Below, in pieces: positions 1 to 9,021 of a stretch of 64,000 nt of DNA (position 1 is the stretch's first letter; each line of letters starts with the position of its first letter). A program made the position numbers and the translations under genes. The notes under the pieces are model-generated. The model was given only the letters and a program-made list of their open reading frames with translations, searched no databases and had not been told where the DNA came from. The stretch comes from HKST-UBA85 sp035654775 (lineage in GTDB: Bacteria; Bacteroidota; Bacteroidia; Flavobacteriales; Flavobacteriaceae), in the NCBI GenBank assembly GCA_035654775.1, contig DASRWB010000022.1, positions 1 through 64,000 of the forward strand. Reading direction: 5' to 3'.

Positions 1-1
1 A

Positions 2-499
2 TATAATTGGTTGAAATATGTGGTTTATAAATCTACAGGAGGAGACAAAGTTCCTGCTTTTATAATTCCTGAAAATAAAAGTGAAGTTGCCATGAATGAA
101 GACACAATACCCATGGACACCTTGATAGTTAAACTTTTAAAGGAATCGCCAGAGGCGGAATCTTTTGAGCTGCATTATCCCAAAACTGATGAGGAAAGTA
201 TTTATGTGGAAGTATCCAATAGCAAAGGGCTATATTACGATTCCGATTTTAGGTTCTTTGATCAAAACACCTTAGAGGAATTGGAAACACCTGCCATTTA
301 CGGGAAATATAAAGATGCCAAGTTTGCCGATAAAATTCTACGTATGAATTATGATATACATATTGGAGCCATTGGAGGGATTGCTGGAAAAATTCTGGCC
401 TTTTTAATAAGTTTGCTCACTGCTACTTTACCTGTAACAGGAATTTTATTGTGGTATGGAAGAAATTACAAAAAGACCAAGAAACATAACAATATTTGA
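2..499 (+). CDS. PepSY-associated TM helix protein, C-terminal fragment
   Basis: The reading frame is open to the left edge, so this is the 3' end of a longer gene. The first apparent start, a TTG at 11, is internal. The visible ~165 residues hold a soluble PepSY-like portion and then one hydrophobic segment (about residues 120-148) ending in GRNYKK, a layout seen at the end of PepSY-associated transmembrane proteins. These are often linked to iron uptake or reductase functions in Bacteroidota. The family call rests on this C-terminal layout alone, and the function is not known. Confidence 0.65.
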   Translation, partial: YNWLKYVVYKSTGGDKVPAFIIPENKSEVAMNEDTIPMDTLIVKLLKESPEAESFELHYPKTDEESIYVEVSNSKGLYYDSDFRFFDQNTLEELETPAIYGKYKDAKFADKILRMNYDIHIGAIGGIAGKILAFLISLLTATLPVTGILLWYGRNYKKTKKHNNI

Positions 500-849
500 G
501 ACCCAACGACTACTACATCCTAACTTTTGAGATTGAGCTTTTAAAACTTTAAACATTAAAGCAAACGCAATCACTCGCAATGACCCATAAATCTGTATGC
601 GTTTTAGGACGGGCATCTCTATGAATAGTGTATAGATACTCCATGGATAGTGTATGGATACTCCATGGATAGTGCATGGAAGCCAGCGTTTTTTCTTACA
701 AAATCAAAAACAGCATCCAAAGTCGATATACAAAGCCTACATCAACCTAACCTGCACGAATAAAGATCCCTCACAAATAAACCAAAATACTTGTGCAAAA
801 ATTGTTCTTGATCCAAAAACACTAATTTCAAAAAATAATTGATAACAAA
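500..849. other. intergenic region with no convincing gene
   Basis: About 350 bases between the PepSY fragment and the tRNA-Asn terminator. It holds one short tandem repeat (described separately). A 62-codon open frame at 654-842 has no recognisable family, runs through the repeat and has an atypical composition, so I do not call it a gene. Nothing else is visible. Confidence 0.6.
623..680. repeat. 22-bp tandem repeat, about 2.6 copies
   Basis: Two full 22-bp units (623-644 and 645-666) differ at two positions and are followed by a partial third unit (667-680). The unit reads GGATAGTGTATGGATACT plus CCAT. The function is unknown. A variable-number tandem repeat or slipped-strand product is the simplest explanation. 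Confidence 0.8.
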
Positions 850-877
850 AAAGCCTCTACATTTCTGTAAAGGCTTT
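850..877 (-). terminator. intrinsic terminator of tRNA-Asn
   Basis: AAAGCCT and AGGCTTT arms, with TACA/TGTA continuing the stem across one mismatch, enclose a TTTC loop. On the minus strand the hairpin is followed by TTTTTTGTT, directly downstream of the tRNA gene. Confidence 0.8.
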
Positions 878-888
878 CTTTTGTTAAG

Positions 889-962
889 CTCCCCCTCTTG
901 GGCTCGAACCAAGGACCCTTTGATTAACAGTCAAATGCTCTAACCAACTGAGCTAAGGAGGA
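889..962 (-). tRNA. tRNA-Asn (anticodon GTT)
   Basis: On the minus strand the gene begins TCCTCCT, which pairs with AGGGGGA at the 3' end. It contains the D-loop stretch AGCTCAGTTGGTTAGAGC, an anticodon loop CTGTTAA that places GTT at positions 34-36, and a T-arm GGTTCGAGCC. The length is 74 nt with discriminator G. CCA is not encoded, since the next bases are CTT. A TATATTTG promoter box lies upstream at 986-993 and a strong terminator follows at 850-877, so the gene is probably transcribed alone. Confidence 0.95.
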
Positions 963-985
963 ATGCTTTTCGCTTTTTGCGAGCG

Positions 986-993
986 CAAATATA
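986..993 (-). promoter_or_regulatory. TAnnTTTG -7 box for tRNA-Asn
   Basis: The minus strand reads TATATTTG, matching the Bacteroidota -7 consensus TAnnTTTG, 23 nt upstream of the mature tRNA 5' end. Confidence 0.5.
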
Positions 994-1048
994 ATTGTAT
1001 TTTTTTCTTGTTGCAAGATTTTTCAGAAAAATATGTCTTTCTTTCTTT

Positions 1049-2374
1049 TTAAATCCAGTCGTTGATATTTGCAAACAAAACCAGGGCAATCAATATAAAG
1101 AACCCTATCATTTGGGCTCGTTCCATAAACTTTTCGCTAGGCGCTCTACCGGAGACTATTTCATAGAGCAGGAACATAACGTGACCTCCGTCCAATGCCG
1201 GAATAGGCAGCAGGTTGAGTACGCCAAGCATGATGGATAAAAAGGCGGTGAGTCCCCAGAAAGCTTCCCAGCTCCAGGTATCGGGGAAAATATTGTAGAT
1301 GGCTTTAAAGCCTCCTACGCCCTTAATGGCGCCGGTGTTGGGGTTGAATATTTTTTGCAATTGGTGGCCGTAGCCTATGATTTGCTCCTTAAATTTTGTT
1401 CCGCCCACAACCCAGCTTTCAAAGAAACCGTATTCTTTTTTAATGAAACTGTAGTAACCCAGCGCTTCCAGATCGTCCAGGGTACCGCCGGGCATAATTC
1501 CAAATTGTCCGTCGGCATTGACCTTTAACAAGGTGGTAAGGGTTTCACCATTTCTATTGATTTCAACAGGTACAGTTGTGTTTTTCAGTGGCTGCATGAT
1601 GGCTTTTACCTCATCAAAATACTTTACCGGCCGGTTATTTATGGCTGTAATCACATCGCCTTTTTGCAGGTTCGCTCCGACATTAAGCGAAGAATCGGCA
1701 ATTTTTTCAACGATAAACGGGTATCTGAGATTGAAAAAAGAGCGGTCTTCGGCATCGCTGAGTTGCCCCAGAAAGTCTTCCGGCAGCGTGATGTCTTTTA
1801 CTTGTCCGTCACTTTCCACGGTGAGTACTTCTGCTTTAATGATAGATTTTCTAACATCGAGTACCGTATTAAGCGGTTCGCCGTTTACGGCTATTAATTT
1901 ATCCCCTGTTTTTATCCCTAAATCCAGTAGAATGGGATTGGTAACGGCATACCCGTCGTTTACGCTATGGGCATCTATATCAAAATCGCCATAGGCAAAG
2001 GATAGAAACACGTAGATTATGTAGGCTAGAATAAAGTTTACTGTAACTCCGCCGAGCATGATAATAAGGCGTTGCCATGCCGGTTTGGAACGAAACTCCC
2101 AAGGTTGTGGCGGTTGCTTCATTTGGTCTTTATCCATACTTTCGTCAATCATTCCGGCAATTTTAACATACCCGCCTAATGGCAGCCATCCAATGCCGTA
2201 AACGGTTTCGCCTATTTTCTTTTTAAAGAGGGAAAATTTTATGTCGAAAAAAAGGTAGAATTTTTCTACTTTAGTTTTAAAGGCTTTGGCCGGGATAAAA
2301 TGACCTAACTCATGCAAAACAATAAGCAAGGAAAGGCTTAATAAAAATTGTGATATTTTGATTGCAAACTCCAT
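1049..2374 (-). CDS. rseP: RIP metalloprotease RseP (M50 family)
   Basis: Site-2-type intramembrane zinc protease of 441 residues, the usual length. The zinc motif HELGH is at residues 21-25 in the first TM segment. The second conserved motif (NLLPIPALDGGH) lies near residue 395 in a C-terminal membrane segment and supplies the Asp ligand. Two PDZ-like regions fill about 125-310. In characterised bacteria RseP cleaves anti-sigma factors and remnant signal peptides within the membrane, and a Bacteroidota protein probably does the same. It is a single gene with a TACTTTTG box upstream (2404-2411). No anti-sigma substrate is encoded next to it, although an ECF sigma/anti-sigma-like pair lies at 34.8-37.0 kb. 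Confidence 0.95.
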   Translation of the reverse strand: MEFAIKISQFLLSLSLLIVLHELGHFIPAKAFKTKVEKFYLFFDIKFSLFKKKIGETVYGIGWLPLGGYVKIAGMIDESMDKDQMKQPPQPWEFRSKPAWQRLIIMLGGVTVNFILAYIIYVFLSFAYGDFDIDAHSVNDGYAVTNPILLDLGIKTGDKLIAVNGEPLNTVLDVRKSIIKAEVLTVESDGQVKDITLPEDFLGQLSDAEDRSFFNLRYPFIVEKIADSSLNVGANLQKGDVITAINNRPVKYFDEVKAIMQPLKNTTVPVEINRNGETLTTLLKVNADGQFGIMPGGTLDDLEALGYYSFIKKEYGFFESWVVGGTKFKEQIIGYGHQLQKIFNPNTGAIKGVGGFKAIYNIFPDTWSWEAFWGLTAFLSIMLGVLNLLPIPALDGGHVMFLLYEIVSGRAPSEKFMERAQMIGFFILIALVLFANINDWI

Positions 2375-2403
2375 GTAATCTGTTGGGTTAAAAATTCAAC
2401 GCA

Positions 2404-2411
2404 CAAAAGTA
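2404..2411 (-). promoter_or_regulatory. TAnnTTTG -7 box upstream of rseP
   Basis: TACTTTTG on the minus strand, 30 nt before the rseP start codon. No clear -33 TTG is seen at the expected distance. Confidence 0.4.
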
Positions 2412-2490
2412 GTGTTTTCAACCAATTAAATAAAACGTACGGGTACATAATTATTTCTTAAAACTTGCTTTACTGCACTGTATTAAATTG

Positions 2491-2498
2491 TATTTTTG
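2491..2498 (+). promoter_or_regulatory. TAnnTTTG -7 box upstream of the SCO1-like gene
   Basis: TATTTTTG with a TTG at 2465-2467 as a possible -33 element (23-nt gap). It lies 20 nt before the preferred ATG at 2519 but inside the longer open frame that starts at 2465, which supports the shorter start. Confidence 0.5.
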
Positions 2499-2518
2499 CG
2501 GGAAAATATCCTATTGTT

Positions 2519-3190
2519 ATGCTTTCTTTTTTTAAAGCTTACAAGCTTTTTGCCCTAGTGTTTGCTTTGCTTTCCGGTGTTATTTTACTTATTATTTACA
2601 ACATTTTGGATGTTCCAAAACCCTTGCCTATATATCAACCGGCTATGGTAAATGAAGAAATGGTAGCCGAAGACCTGCAGCACAAGCGAAAATATCACAA
2701 GATTGCCGATTTTAGTTTGATTAATCAAAACGGAGACACCATTACACAAGACACCTATGCCGGAAAAATATATGTGGCTGATTTCTTTTTTACTACCTGC
2801 ACCACGATTTGCCCGATAATGACCACACACATGGCACGTATTCAGGAGCACATCAAAAACGATCCTGAAGTTATGTTACTCTCGCATACCGTAACTCCTG
2901 AAATTGACAGTGTGCCTCAACTGAAGAAATATGCGGTGGAAAAAGGCGTGCTTGATGAAAAATGGAATCTGGTAACGGGCGACAAAAAACACATTTACGC
3001 TTTGGCCCGAAAATCTTACCTCGCGGTAAAGACTGCCGGCACAGGTGATGCCTATGACATGATTCATACAGAAAATTTTATGCTCATAGACAAAAAGCGT
3101 CAAATTCGCGGATTTTATGACGGGACCAATGCCGAGGATATCGAGCGTTTGTTAAAAGATCTATCAGCCTTAAAAAAGGAATATCGATAA
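2519..3190 (+). CDS. SCO1/SenC family protein (copper chaperone, thioredoxin fold)
   Basis: Membrane-anchored thioredoxin-fold protein related to SCO1/SenC, which delivers copper to the CuA site of cytochrome c oxidase. I use the ATG at 2519 rather than the open frame from 2465. It directly precedes a good N-terminal membrane anchor (about residues 9-30), and the promoter box lies just upstream of it. The copper-binding CxxxC is visible as CTTIC (residues 94-98 from this start), inside FFFTTCTTICPIM. The distal His ligand is probably in DMIHTENFMLID. The length is 223 residues, normal for the family. Neighbours are unrelated, and no oxidase genes are in the window. Confidence 0.9.
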   Translation: MLSFFKAYKLFALVFALLSGVILLIIYNILDVPKPLPIYQPAMVNEEMVAEDLQHKRKYHKIADFSLINQNGDTITQDTYAGKIYVADFFFTTCTTICPIMTTHMARIQEHIKNDPEVMLLSHTVTPEIDSVPQLKKYAVEKGVLDEKWNLVTGDKKHIYALARKSYLAVKTAGTGDAYDMIHTENFMLIDKKRQIRGFYDGTNAEDIERLLKDLSALKKEYR

Positions 3191-3278
3191 CCCGCAATAA
3201 AAACCGAGGTTGTTTTTACGGAATGTTTTTTTGCCTTACTTTTAAAGGGTGAAAACTAAATTCTAAAACCAACTGCCG

Positions 3279-5263
3279 ATGCATTTTCCACTACTACAAG
3301 ACTTGTTAATTTTATTGGGCTTTTCCGTTTTGGTTGTTTTTGGGCTGCAACGCCTGAAACTTCCTTCTATTTTAGGCTTTTTGCTTACGGGGATTTTAAT
3401 TGGTCCCCATGCTTTGGGTTTGGTAGACGAGCTGGAGCAAATTGAAATCATCTCTGAAATTGGCATTATTTTGTTGTTGTTTGTCATTGGTATGGAACTT
3501 TCGATTAAGCATTTGATATCCATAAAAATTCCGTTTTCATCGGTGGTTTTCTTCAGGTGGGTTTAACCGTATTGGTTGCCGGTACGGTGTATTATTTCCT
3601 TGGAAATTCATGGAATGAAGCGTTGTTTGTCGGGTTTTTATTTTCACTGTCCAGTACTGCCATCGTACTAAAAGTATTGCAGGACCGAAATGAGATTTCT
3701 GCTCCACATGGAAGAAATGCCCTGGCAATACTTATTTTTCAAGATATTATTGTGGTCCCGATGATGCTCTTTACACCCATTATAGCCGGGCAGTCCGAAA
3801 ATGTTGCAAACAGCGTATTGATGCTTTTATTGAAAACCGCCGTGGTTATTGCGATAACCATTATCAGTGCGCGCTATCTGGTTCCCAAACTCATGCATGT
3901 CATTGCCAAAACGGGAAGTAAAGAGTTGTTTTTAATTACCACCATAACTTTGTGTTTTGCGATAGCTTTTTTAACTTCTGAAGCCGGACTTTCACTGGCT
4001 TTAGGTGCTTTTCTTGCCGGATTGATTATTTCCGAATCGGAGTACAGTCATCAGGCCACCAGCATTATCCTTCCATTTCGGGAGCTGTTTACCAGTTTCT
4101 TCTTTATATCGGTAGGCATGTTGCTGGACCTTCGTTTTTTTGGCGCTCATCTAGGCACCATACTGCTTATTGTTCTGGCTGTTTTTGTGGTCAAATCTGT
4201 TATTGCTTCCCTGGCTATTGCGGTATTACGGTACCCACCACGCACTTTTTTACTCACCGGTTTGGCGTTGTTTCAGGTTGGGGAGTTTGCCTTTATTCTT
4301 TCCAAAGTAGGTATTAGCTACGAATTGTTAAGCCCGGAAACCAACCAGTATTTTTTAGCGGTTTCCATTGTTTCTATGTTACTGACACCTTTTGTGATTA
4401 TATTTTCTGAGAACATCGCCTTTGGAATGATGCGTTTAAAACCCATGAAAGCCATGGATAAAAAACTCAGCAGTCAGGCCGATGACATTAGTGTATCCTC
4501 TATTGAAGCGCTGGAGAACCATCTGGTAATTATCGGTTACGGAATAAACGGCAGCAATTTGGGCAAAGCCGCCGCCTTTAGTAACATTCCCTATGTGGCG
4601 ATTGAACTCAATGCACAAATAGTACGTCAAGCCCGTAAGGACGGCGTTCCTATACTTTTTGGTGATGCCACACAGCATCACATTCTGGAACTAGCCCATT
4701 TAAAAGATGCTCGAGTAGTAGTCGTTGCCATTTCTGATCCTGCCGCCACAAAAGTTATTATCAAGCATATACGAACCCTAAGCCAATCTATACACCTAGT
4801 GGTAAGAACACGTTATGTAAAAGAAATTCCGGAACTCATTGCTTTGGGTGCCGATGATGTCATTCCGGAAGAGTTTGAAACTTCTATAGAAATTTTCTCA
4901 AGAACCCTCACTAATTTTCTGGTTCCCGAAGATGATATTGCCTATTTTGTTGAAATGATCCGTGCCGATAATTACCGTTTGTTCCAAAACAAAAAAAGCC
5001 ATCCCAGAACTTTCCGGCCTGCACAGTTTCCGGATTTCAACATCACGTGTTTAAAGGTGAAAACCGATGACGGGAAAATTATTGGAAAATCATTACAGGA
5101 ACTGGATATAAGAAACACCTTTGGCATTACTATTTTAGGTATTTCCAGAAAAGATGAACTGCTGAGACAAATTCCTCCGGAAGAAAAAATTCTCAAAAGA
5201 GACATCCTGTACGTTATGGGAAACAAATTAAACATAGATAAATTTAGAAAACTTATTGACTGA
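3279..5263 (+). pseudogene. KefB/KefC-type CPA2 cation:proton antiporter, split by an apparent -1 nt frameshift
   Basis: Two overlapping frames make one protein. Residues 1-85 (3279-3528) are the start of a Na+/H+ exchanger membrane domain. The rest (from about 3529 in the other frame to 5263) holds the remaining TM segments, an RCK/TrkA-N domain (VIIGYGINGSNLG) and a TrkA-C domain. The switch falls at a run of five A at 3524-3528. With six A the frame would continue as SIKNSVFIGGFLQVGLTV, an excellent fit to the family. The first frame otherwise stops at 3566. This could be a real inactivating mutation, phase variation, or a sequence error. Intact, it would be a K+ or Na+ efflux antiporter of about 660 residues. 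Codon use and conservation on both sides look intact, which argues for a recent event or an error. Confidence 0.85.
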
Positions 5264-5340
5264 CCGGACGCAACACTAGCTAAATACTTTGTCTGACGCT
5301 TTAATTTCGGCCAGCATTTTTTTAGGTGATTTTTTTCTCT

Positions 5341-5348
5341 TACTTTTG
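5341..5348 (+). promoter_or_regulatory. TAnnTTTG -7 box upstream of feoA
   Basis: TACTTTTG, 27 nt upstream of the proposed feoA TTG start. It is the likely promoter of the feoA-feoB-sdpI-like-Cys-rich operon. Confidence 0.5.
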
Positions 5349-5374
5349 CTTCTTTATAATCAATCTAAATAAGT

Positions 5375-5608
5375 TTGTCACGTACACTTGCCGATTTAAA
5401 GCGCGGGGAAACCGCAATCATTACTGATGTTTCTTCAGTATTTATTCCATTGAAATTACTGGAGATGGGTTGTTTACCCGGAAATTCGGTAACGCTGGTG
5501 CAAGTCGCTCCTTTTGCAGACCCTTTGTACTTGAATATTAATGGGACGCATCTTGCGATTCGAAAAGAAACCGCTATTCATGTTATCATAGAATTATCGC
5601 ATGGCTAA
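5375..5608 (+). CDS. feoA: ferrous iron transport protein FeoA
   Basis: Small SH3-like cytoplasmic protein of 77 residues that supports FeoB-dependent Fe2+ uptake. The opening LADLKRGETAII and the central LLEMGCLPGNSVTLV match the FeoA domain (LxxLxxGxxxxI ... LxxLGIxPGxxV). No ATG is available in frame, so the start must be the TTG at 5375, which gives the normal FeoA length. The stop overlaps the feoB start by 8 nt, which points to translational coupling. Confidence 0.92.
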   Translation: MSRTLADLKRGETAIITDVSSVFIPLKLLEMGCLPGNSVTLVQVAPFADPLYLNINGTHLAIRKETAIHVIIELSHG

Positions 5609-7700
5609 ACAACTGAACGTCGCATTAATAGGCAATCCGAATACCGGAAAAACTTCGGTGTTTAACTCCCTTACCGGGTTAAACCAAAAAACGGGAAATT
5701 ACCCGGGCATTACCGTAGAAAAAAAGGAAGGTATTTGCAAGCTTCCGCGCGGGGTAAAAGCGCATATTATCGATTTGCCCGGCACCTACAGTTTAAATGC
5801 CTCTTCGCTGGATGAAAACATTGTCATCGAGCTGCTTTTAAACAAGAATGACAAGGATTTCCCTGATGTTGCCGTAGTAATTAGTGATGTAGAAAACCTA
5901 AAGCGAAACCTGCTGCTGTTTACCCAAATAAAAGATCTGGAGATTCCCACCATTTTGGTTATCAATATGGCAGACCGTATGGCTTATAAGGGAATACAAC
6001 TTGACATTGCCTATCTGGAAAAACGCCTGAAAACCAAAATCGCCTTACTCAGCACCCGAAAAGGCAACGGAATTGATACTTTAAAAGAGCTTATTGCCAA
6101 TTACAAAGACCTGTCGGTAGAGCCTTGCCTGAATGCTTCAGAAATAGACCGCGATTATTTTGACCGCCTGCATAAAGCTTTCCCGCAGCAGTTGCCTTAC
6201 AAGCTATGGTTGGTCATTACTCAAGATGTAAATTTTGGAAAAACCTCACGTAACGACGCCGATGTAATAGCCAGTTTTAAAACCAAAGATAAGGCTGAGC
6301 TGAAGCGACTTCAGCAAAGAGAAACCATAAAGCGTTATCAGTTTATTAACGACGTGCTGAAACACGGACAAACTATAGACCTGAAAAGCGCCAAAGACTT
6401 ACGTATTAAACTCGACCGGATTTTAACGCACAAAGTGTGGGGTTATCTTATCTTTTTTTTGATTCTGCTTACCATCTTTCAAGCCATTTATGACTGGTCG
6501 GCTGTACCTATGGATTTTATAGACGGAATCTTTGTGTCGTTCAGTGAATGGACCAAAAATACTTTGCCAGAGGGAGATTTTACCAATTTAATTGCCGAAG
6601 GCATTATTCCGGGACTTGGCGGTATTGTTATTTTCATTCCGCAAATTGCCTTTTTATTTTTGTTTATTTCTATTCTGGAAGAAAGCGGCTACATGAGCCG
6701 TGTGGTTTTTTTAATGGATAAGGTCATGCGCCGTTTTGGATTGAGCGGCAAAAGTATTGTTCCGTTAATTTCGGGAACCGCATGTGCCATCCCTGCCGTT
6801 ATGGCCACCCGTAATATTGAAAGCTGGAAAGAACGCCTGATAACTATTTTGGTTACGCCGTTTACTACTTGTTCGGCACGATTACCTGTGTATTTGATTA
6901 TCATTGCGCTGGTGATTCCCGATGGTCGTTTTTTAGGTTTGGGATATCAGGCGCTGACTTTAATGCTGCTTTACCTTATTGGTTTTGGTGCTGCCATAGG
7001 TTCGGCCTGGCTGTTAAATAAAGTGCTCAATATTAAGAGCAAAACTTTTTTTGTGGTAGAAATGCCCAACTACAAAATGCCGCTGTTTAAAAATGTGGCA
7101 TTTACCGTAATAGAAAAAACCAAATCGTTTGTGTTTGGTGCCGGTAAAATCATTTTAGCCATTTCTATCATACTTTGGTTTTTGGCTTCTTACGGGCCGG
7201 GTGACAACTTCAATAACGCTGAAGAAATCGTAAGTACACACTATGCCCAAGACACTTTAAGCGCCGATGCGTTGCAGCAAAAAATTGCTTCCTTCAAGCT
7301 TGAAAATTCGTTTATAGGCATTACCGGTCGTGCTATTGAGCCGGCTATTCGTCCACTGGGTTACGACTGGAAGATTGGGATTGCCATTGTAAGTTCGTTT
7401 GCTGCCAGAGAAGTATTTGTGGGTACACTGGCAACCATATACAGTGTAGGTAATGATGAAGAAGAAACTATAAAAAACCGGATGGCCGGTGAGGTAAACC
7501 CGGTTTTGGGTACACCCTTGTTTAATTTTGCTTCAGGGGTTTCATTGTTGTTGTTTTATGCTTTTGCCATGCAATGTATGAGTACTCTGGCCGTAGTAAA
7601 GCGCGAAACCAACAGTTGGAAATGGCCTATGCTGCAACTGGTGGTGATGAGCAGTTTTGCTTATTTGGTAGCACTGGCAGCTTATCAATTGTTAAACTAA
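5601..7700 (+). CDS. feoB: ferrous iron transporter FeoB
   Basis: Inner-membrane Fe2+ transporter with an N-terminal G domain, 699 residues. G1 is GNPNTGKTS (11-19), G3 is DLPG (58-61) and G4 is NMAD (122-125). The membrane part has two Gate domains. The first has ESGYMSRVVFLMD followed by SGTACAIPAVMATR, where enterobacterial FeoB has a Cys-containing GCNVPA stretch. The gene overlaps feoA and is followed 6 nt later by an SdpI-like gene and then a FeoB-associated Cys-rich protein. The island continues with a ZIP transporter and a DtxR-type regulator. Confidence 0.97.
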   Translation: MAKQLNVALIGNPNTGKTSVFNSLTGLNQKTGNYPGITVEKKEGICKLPRGVKAHIIDLPGTYSLNASSLDENIVIELLLNKNDKDFPDVAVVISDVENLKRNLLLFTQIKDLEIPTILVINMADRMAYKGIQLDIAYLEKRLKTKIALLSTRKGNGIDTLKELIANYKDLSVEPCLNASEIDRDYFDRLHKAFPQQLPYKLWLVITQDVNFGKTSRNDADVIASFKTKDKAELKRLQQRETIKRYQFINDVLKHGQTIDLKSAKDLRIKLDRILTHKVWGYLIFFLILLTIFQAIYDWSAVPMDFIDGIFVSFSEWTKNTLPEGDFTNLIAEGIIPGLGGIVIFIPQIAFLFLFISILEESGYMSRVVFLMDKVMRRFGLSGKSIVPLISGTACAIPAVMATRNIESWKERLITILVTPFTTCSARLPVYLIIIALVIPDGRFLGLGYQALTLMLLYLIGFGAAIGSAWLLNKVLNIKSKTFFVVEMPNYKMPLFKNVAFTVIEKTKSFVFGAGKIILAISIILWFLASYGPGDNFNNAEEIVSTHYAQDTLSADALQQKIASFKLENSFIGITGRAIEPAIRPLGYDWKIGIAIVSSFAAREVFVGTLATIYSVGNDEEETIKNRMAGEVNPVLGTPLFNFASGVSLLLFYAFAMQCMSTLAVVKRETNSWKWPMLQLVVMSSFAYLVALAAYQLLN

Positions 7701-7706
7701 AAACTT

Positions 7707-8060
7707 ATGGATTTTTTATCACATTCTTTTACTTTACTTTTGTTTATTATAGGTTTGGTGTATATCCTTGCCGGAGGTATTCTGTACACGTTTCCTCCAA
7801 AAAAAATCAACCCTTATTACGGTTATCGTACGGCAACTTCCATGAAAAGTCAATCTCGATGGGATTTTGCACAACGCTATTCAGCAAAATTGCTGTTGGT
7901 GCTGGGCATATTTATTTTAGGAGCGAGCTTATTGCCTCTTTTAATCGATATTACCGAAAATGAAAGTATGCTTTTTGGACTTTTGCTTCTGCTTAGTAGT
8001 GTAGTTTTTTTGTTATTAAAAACAGAACGTATTTTGAAAAAAACTTTTCCTCATGAATGA
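7707..8060 (+). CDS. SdpI family membrane protein
   Basis: 117-residue protein with three likely TM segments (about 5-27, 60-82 and 86-105). The signature PPKKINPYYGYRTATSMKSQ followed by W..AQ is typical of the SdpI/YhfL family. Bacillus SdpI gives immunity to the SdpC toxin, but most homologs have no known role. It lies 6 nt after feoB and overlaps the next gene by 8 nt, so it is carried in the feo operon. A link to iron is suggested only by position. Confidence 0.85.
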   Translation: MDFLSHSFTLLLFIIGLVYILAGGILYTFPPKKINPYYGYRTATSMKSQSRWDFAQRYSAKLLLVLGIFILGASLLPLLIDITENESMLFGLLLLLSSVVFLLLKTERILKKTFPHE

Positions 8061-8190
8061 TTTGATCCAAACCCTACTGGTTTATCTTGCCTTGATTTTG
8101 GCGGTTGCCTTTTTGGTAAAGAAGTTTTTTTTTAAAGAAGCTTCTTCGAAAAAATCTTGCGGAAAAGACAACGGATGTGGGTGCTCCTGA
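8053..8190 (+). CDS. FeoB-associated Cys-rich membrane protein, 45 aa
   Basis: A 45-residue protein. It has one TM helix (about residues 5-23), a short basic stretch (KKFFFKE) and a C-terminal Cys tail CGKDNGCGCS with three Cys. This is the layout of the small Cys-rich proteins encoded after FeoB in many bacteria, which are proposed to act in Fe2+ transfer or like FeoC. The ATG at 8053 overlaps the upstream stop by 8 nt. It is the last gene of the operon, since the next gene is on the opposite strand. Confidence 0.85.
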   Translation: MNDLIQTLLVYLALILAVAFLVKKFFFKEASSKKSCGKDNGCGCS

Positions 8191-8195
8191 GGTCT

Positions 8196-9020
8196 TTACC
8201 CTAAAGCCACATCTAAGGTCATCATAATAATAAATCCTCCTATAAATCCCAGAGTTGCTACATCGGTATATTTATCGCGTTGGGTTTCGGGAATTACTTC
8301 TTCAACCACTACAAAAATCATAGCACCTGCAGCAAAAGCTAATGCATAAGGTAGTACCGGTGTGAAAAAGGTTACGGCCAGCGCACCAACCACGGCGGCC
8401 ACCGGCTCTACTATGGCGCTCATTTGTCCGTACCAAAACGATTTAAACCTACTTACTCCTTGTCTTCGCAAGGGCATTGACACCGCCAAGCCTTCCGGAA
8501 AATTTTGAATGCCAATGCCTAGTGCCAGTGCTACAGCACCACCAATGGTAGCTTCAGGAATACCTGCCGCTACACCGCCAAAGAGCACACCAACAGCCAA
8601 ACCTTCGGGAATATTATGAAGGGTAATAGCCAGTACCAGTAGTGTGGTGCGATGCCAGGGTGATTTTACTCCTTCTTTTTCACTCTCTTTAAAATTAATA
8701 TGCAAGTGAGGTAGAATTTTGTCCATCCCAAAAATAAACAGTGCCCCCAAAGCGAATCCGGTTACGGCGGGAATTACTTTTACAAAGCCTTCGCCGGGAC
8801 TCATGGCAATTCCCGGTGCCAGCAGGCTCCAAAAACTGGCCGCTACCATAACGCCACCGGTAAAGCCCAACATACCGTCCAGTAACCCGCGGTGCATTCC
8901 TCTGAAGAAAAATACCAAGGCGGCACCCGATGCAGTTAATATCCAAGTGAAAAGTGACGCATAAAAAGCTGCCCAAACCGGATGAATACTTTCAAAATAC
9001 TGGATAATATTGTCTATCAT
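8196..9020 (-). CDS. ZIP family divalent metal transporter
   Basis: 274-residue membrane protein with about eight TM segments. The two metal-site helices show HNIPEGLAVGVLFGG and GIQNFPEGLAVSMPLR, the hallmark of bacterial ZIP/ZupT/GufA-type importers of Zn2+, Fe2+ or Mn2+. In the second motif a Gln-Asn replaces His-Asn, as in GufA-type members. It sits 1 nt after the DtxR-family regulator on the same strand, so the two are co-transcribed and the regulator probably controls it. This favours Mn or Fe as substrate, but specificity cannot be read from the sequence. Confidence 0.93.
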   Translation of the reverse strand: MIDNIIQYFESIHPVWAAFYASLFTWILTASGAALVFFFRGMHRGLLDGMLGFTGGVMVAASFWSLLAPGIAMSPGEGFVKVIPAVTGFALGALFIFGMDKILPHLHINFKESEKEGVKSPWHRTTLLVLAITLHNIPEGLAVGVLFGGVAAGIPEATIGGAVALALGIGIQNFPEGLAVSMPLRRQGVSRFKSFWYGQMSAIVEPVAAVVGALAVTFFTPVLPYALAFAAGAMIFVVVEEVIPETQRDKYTDVATLGFIGGFIIMMTLDVALG

Positions 9021-9021
9021 A

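Noticed and set aside
654..842. 62-codon plus-strand ORF
   Set aside because: It runs through the tandem repeat, has no family resemblance and ends just before the tRNA terminator. It is more likely a chance frame.
1518..1994. 158-codon plus-strand ORF
   Set aside because: Antisense to rseP, whose motifs are clear. Ser/Thr-rich translation typical of a reverse-strand shadow.
3522..3530. Programmed -1 frameshift in the KefB-type gene
   Set aside because: The sequence C ATA AAA ATT is not a standard X XXY YYZ heptamer, and I see no clear stimulatory structure. Kept as frameshift of unknown cause.
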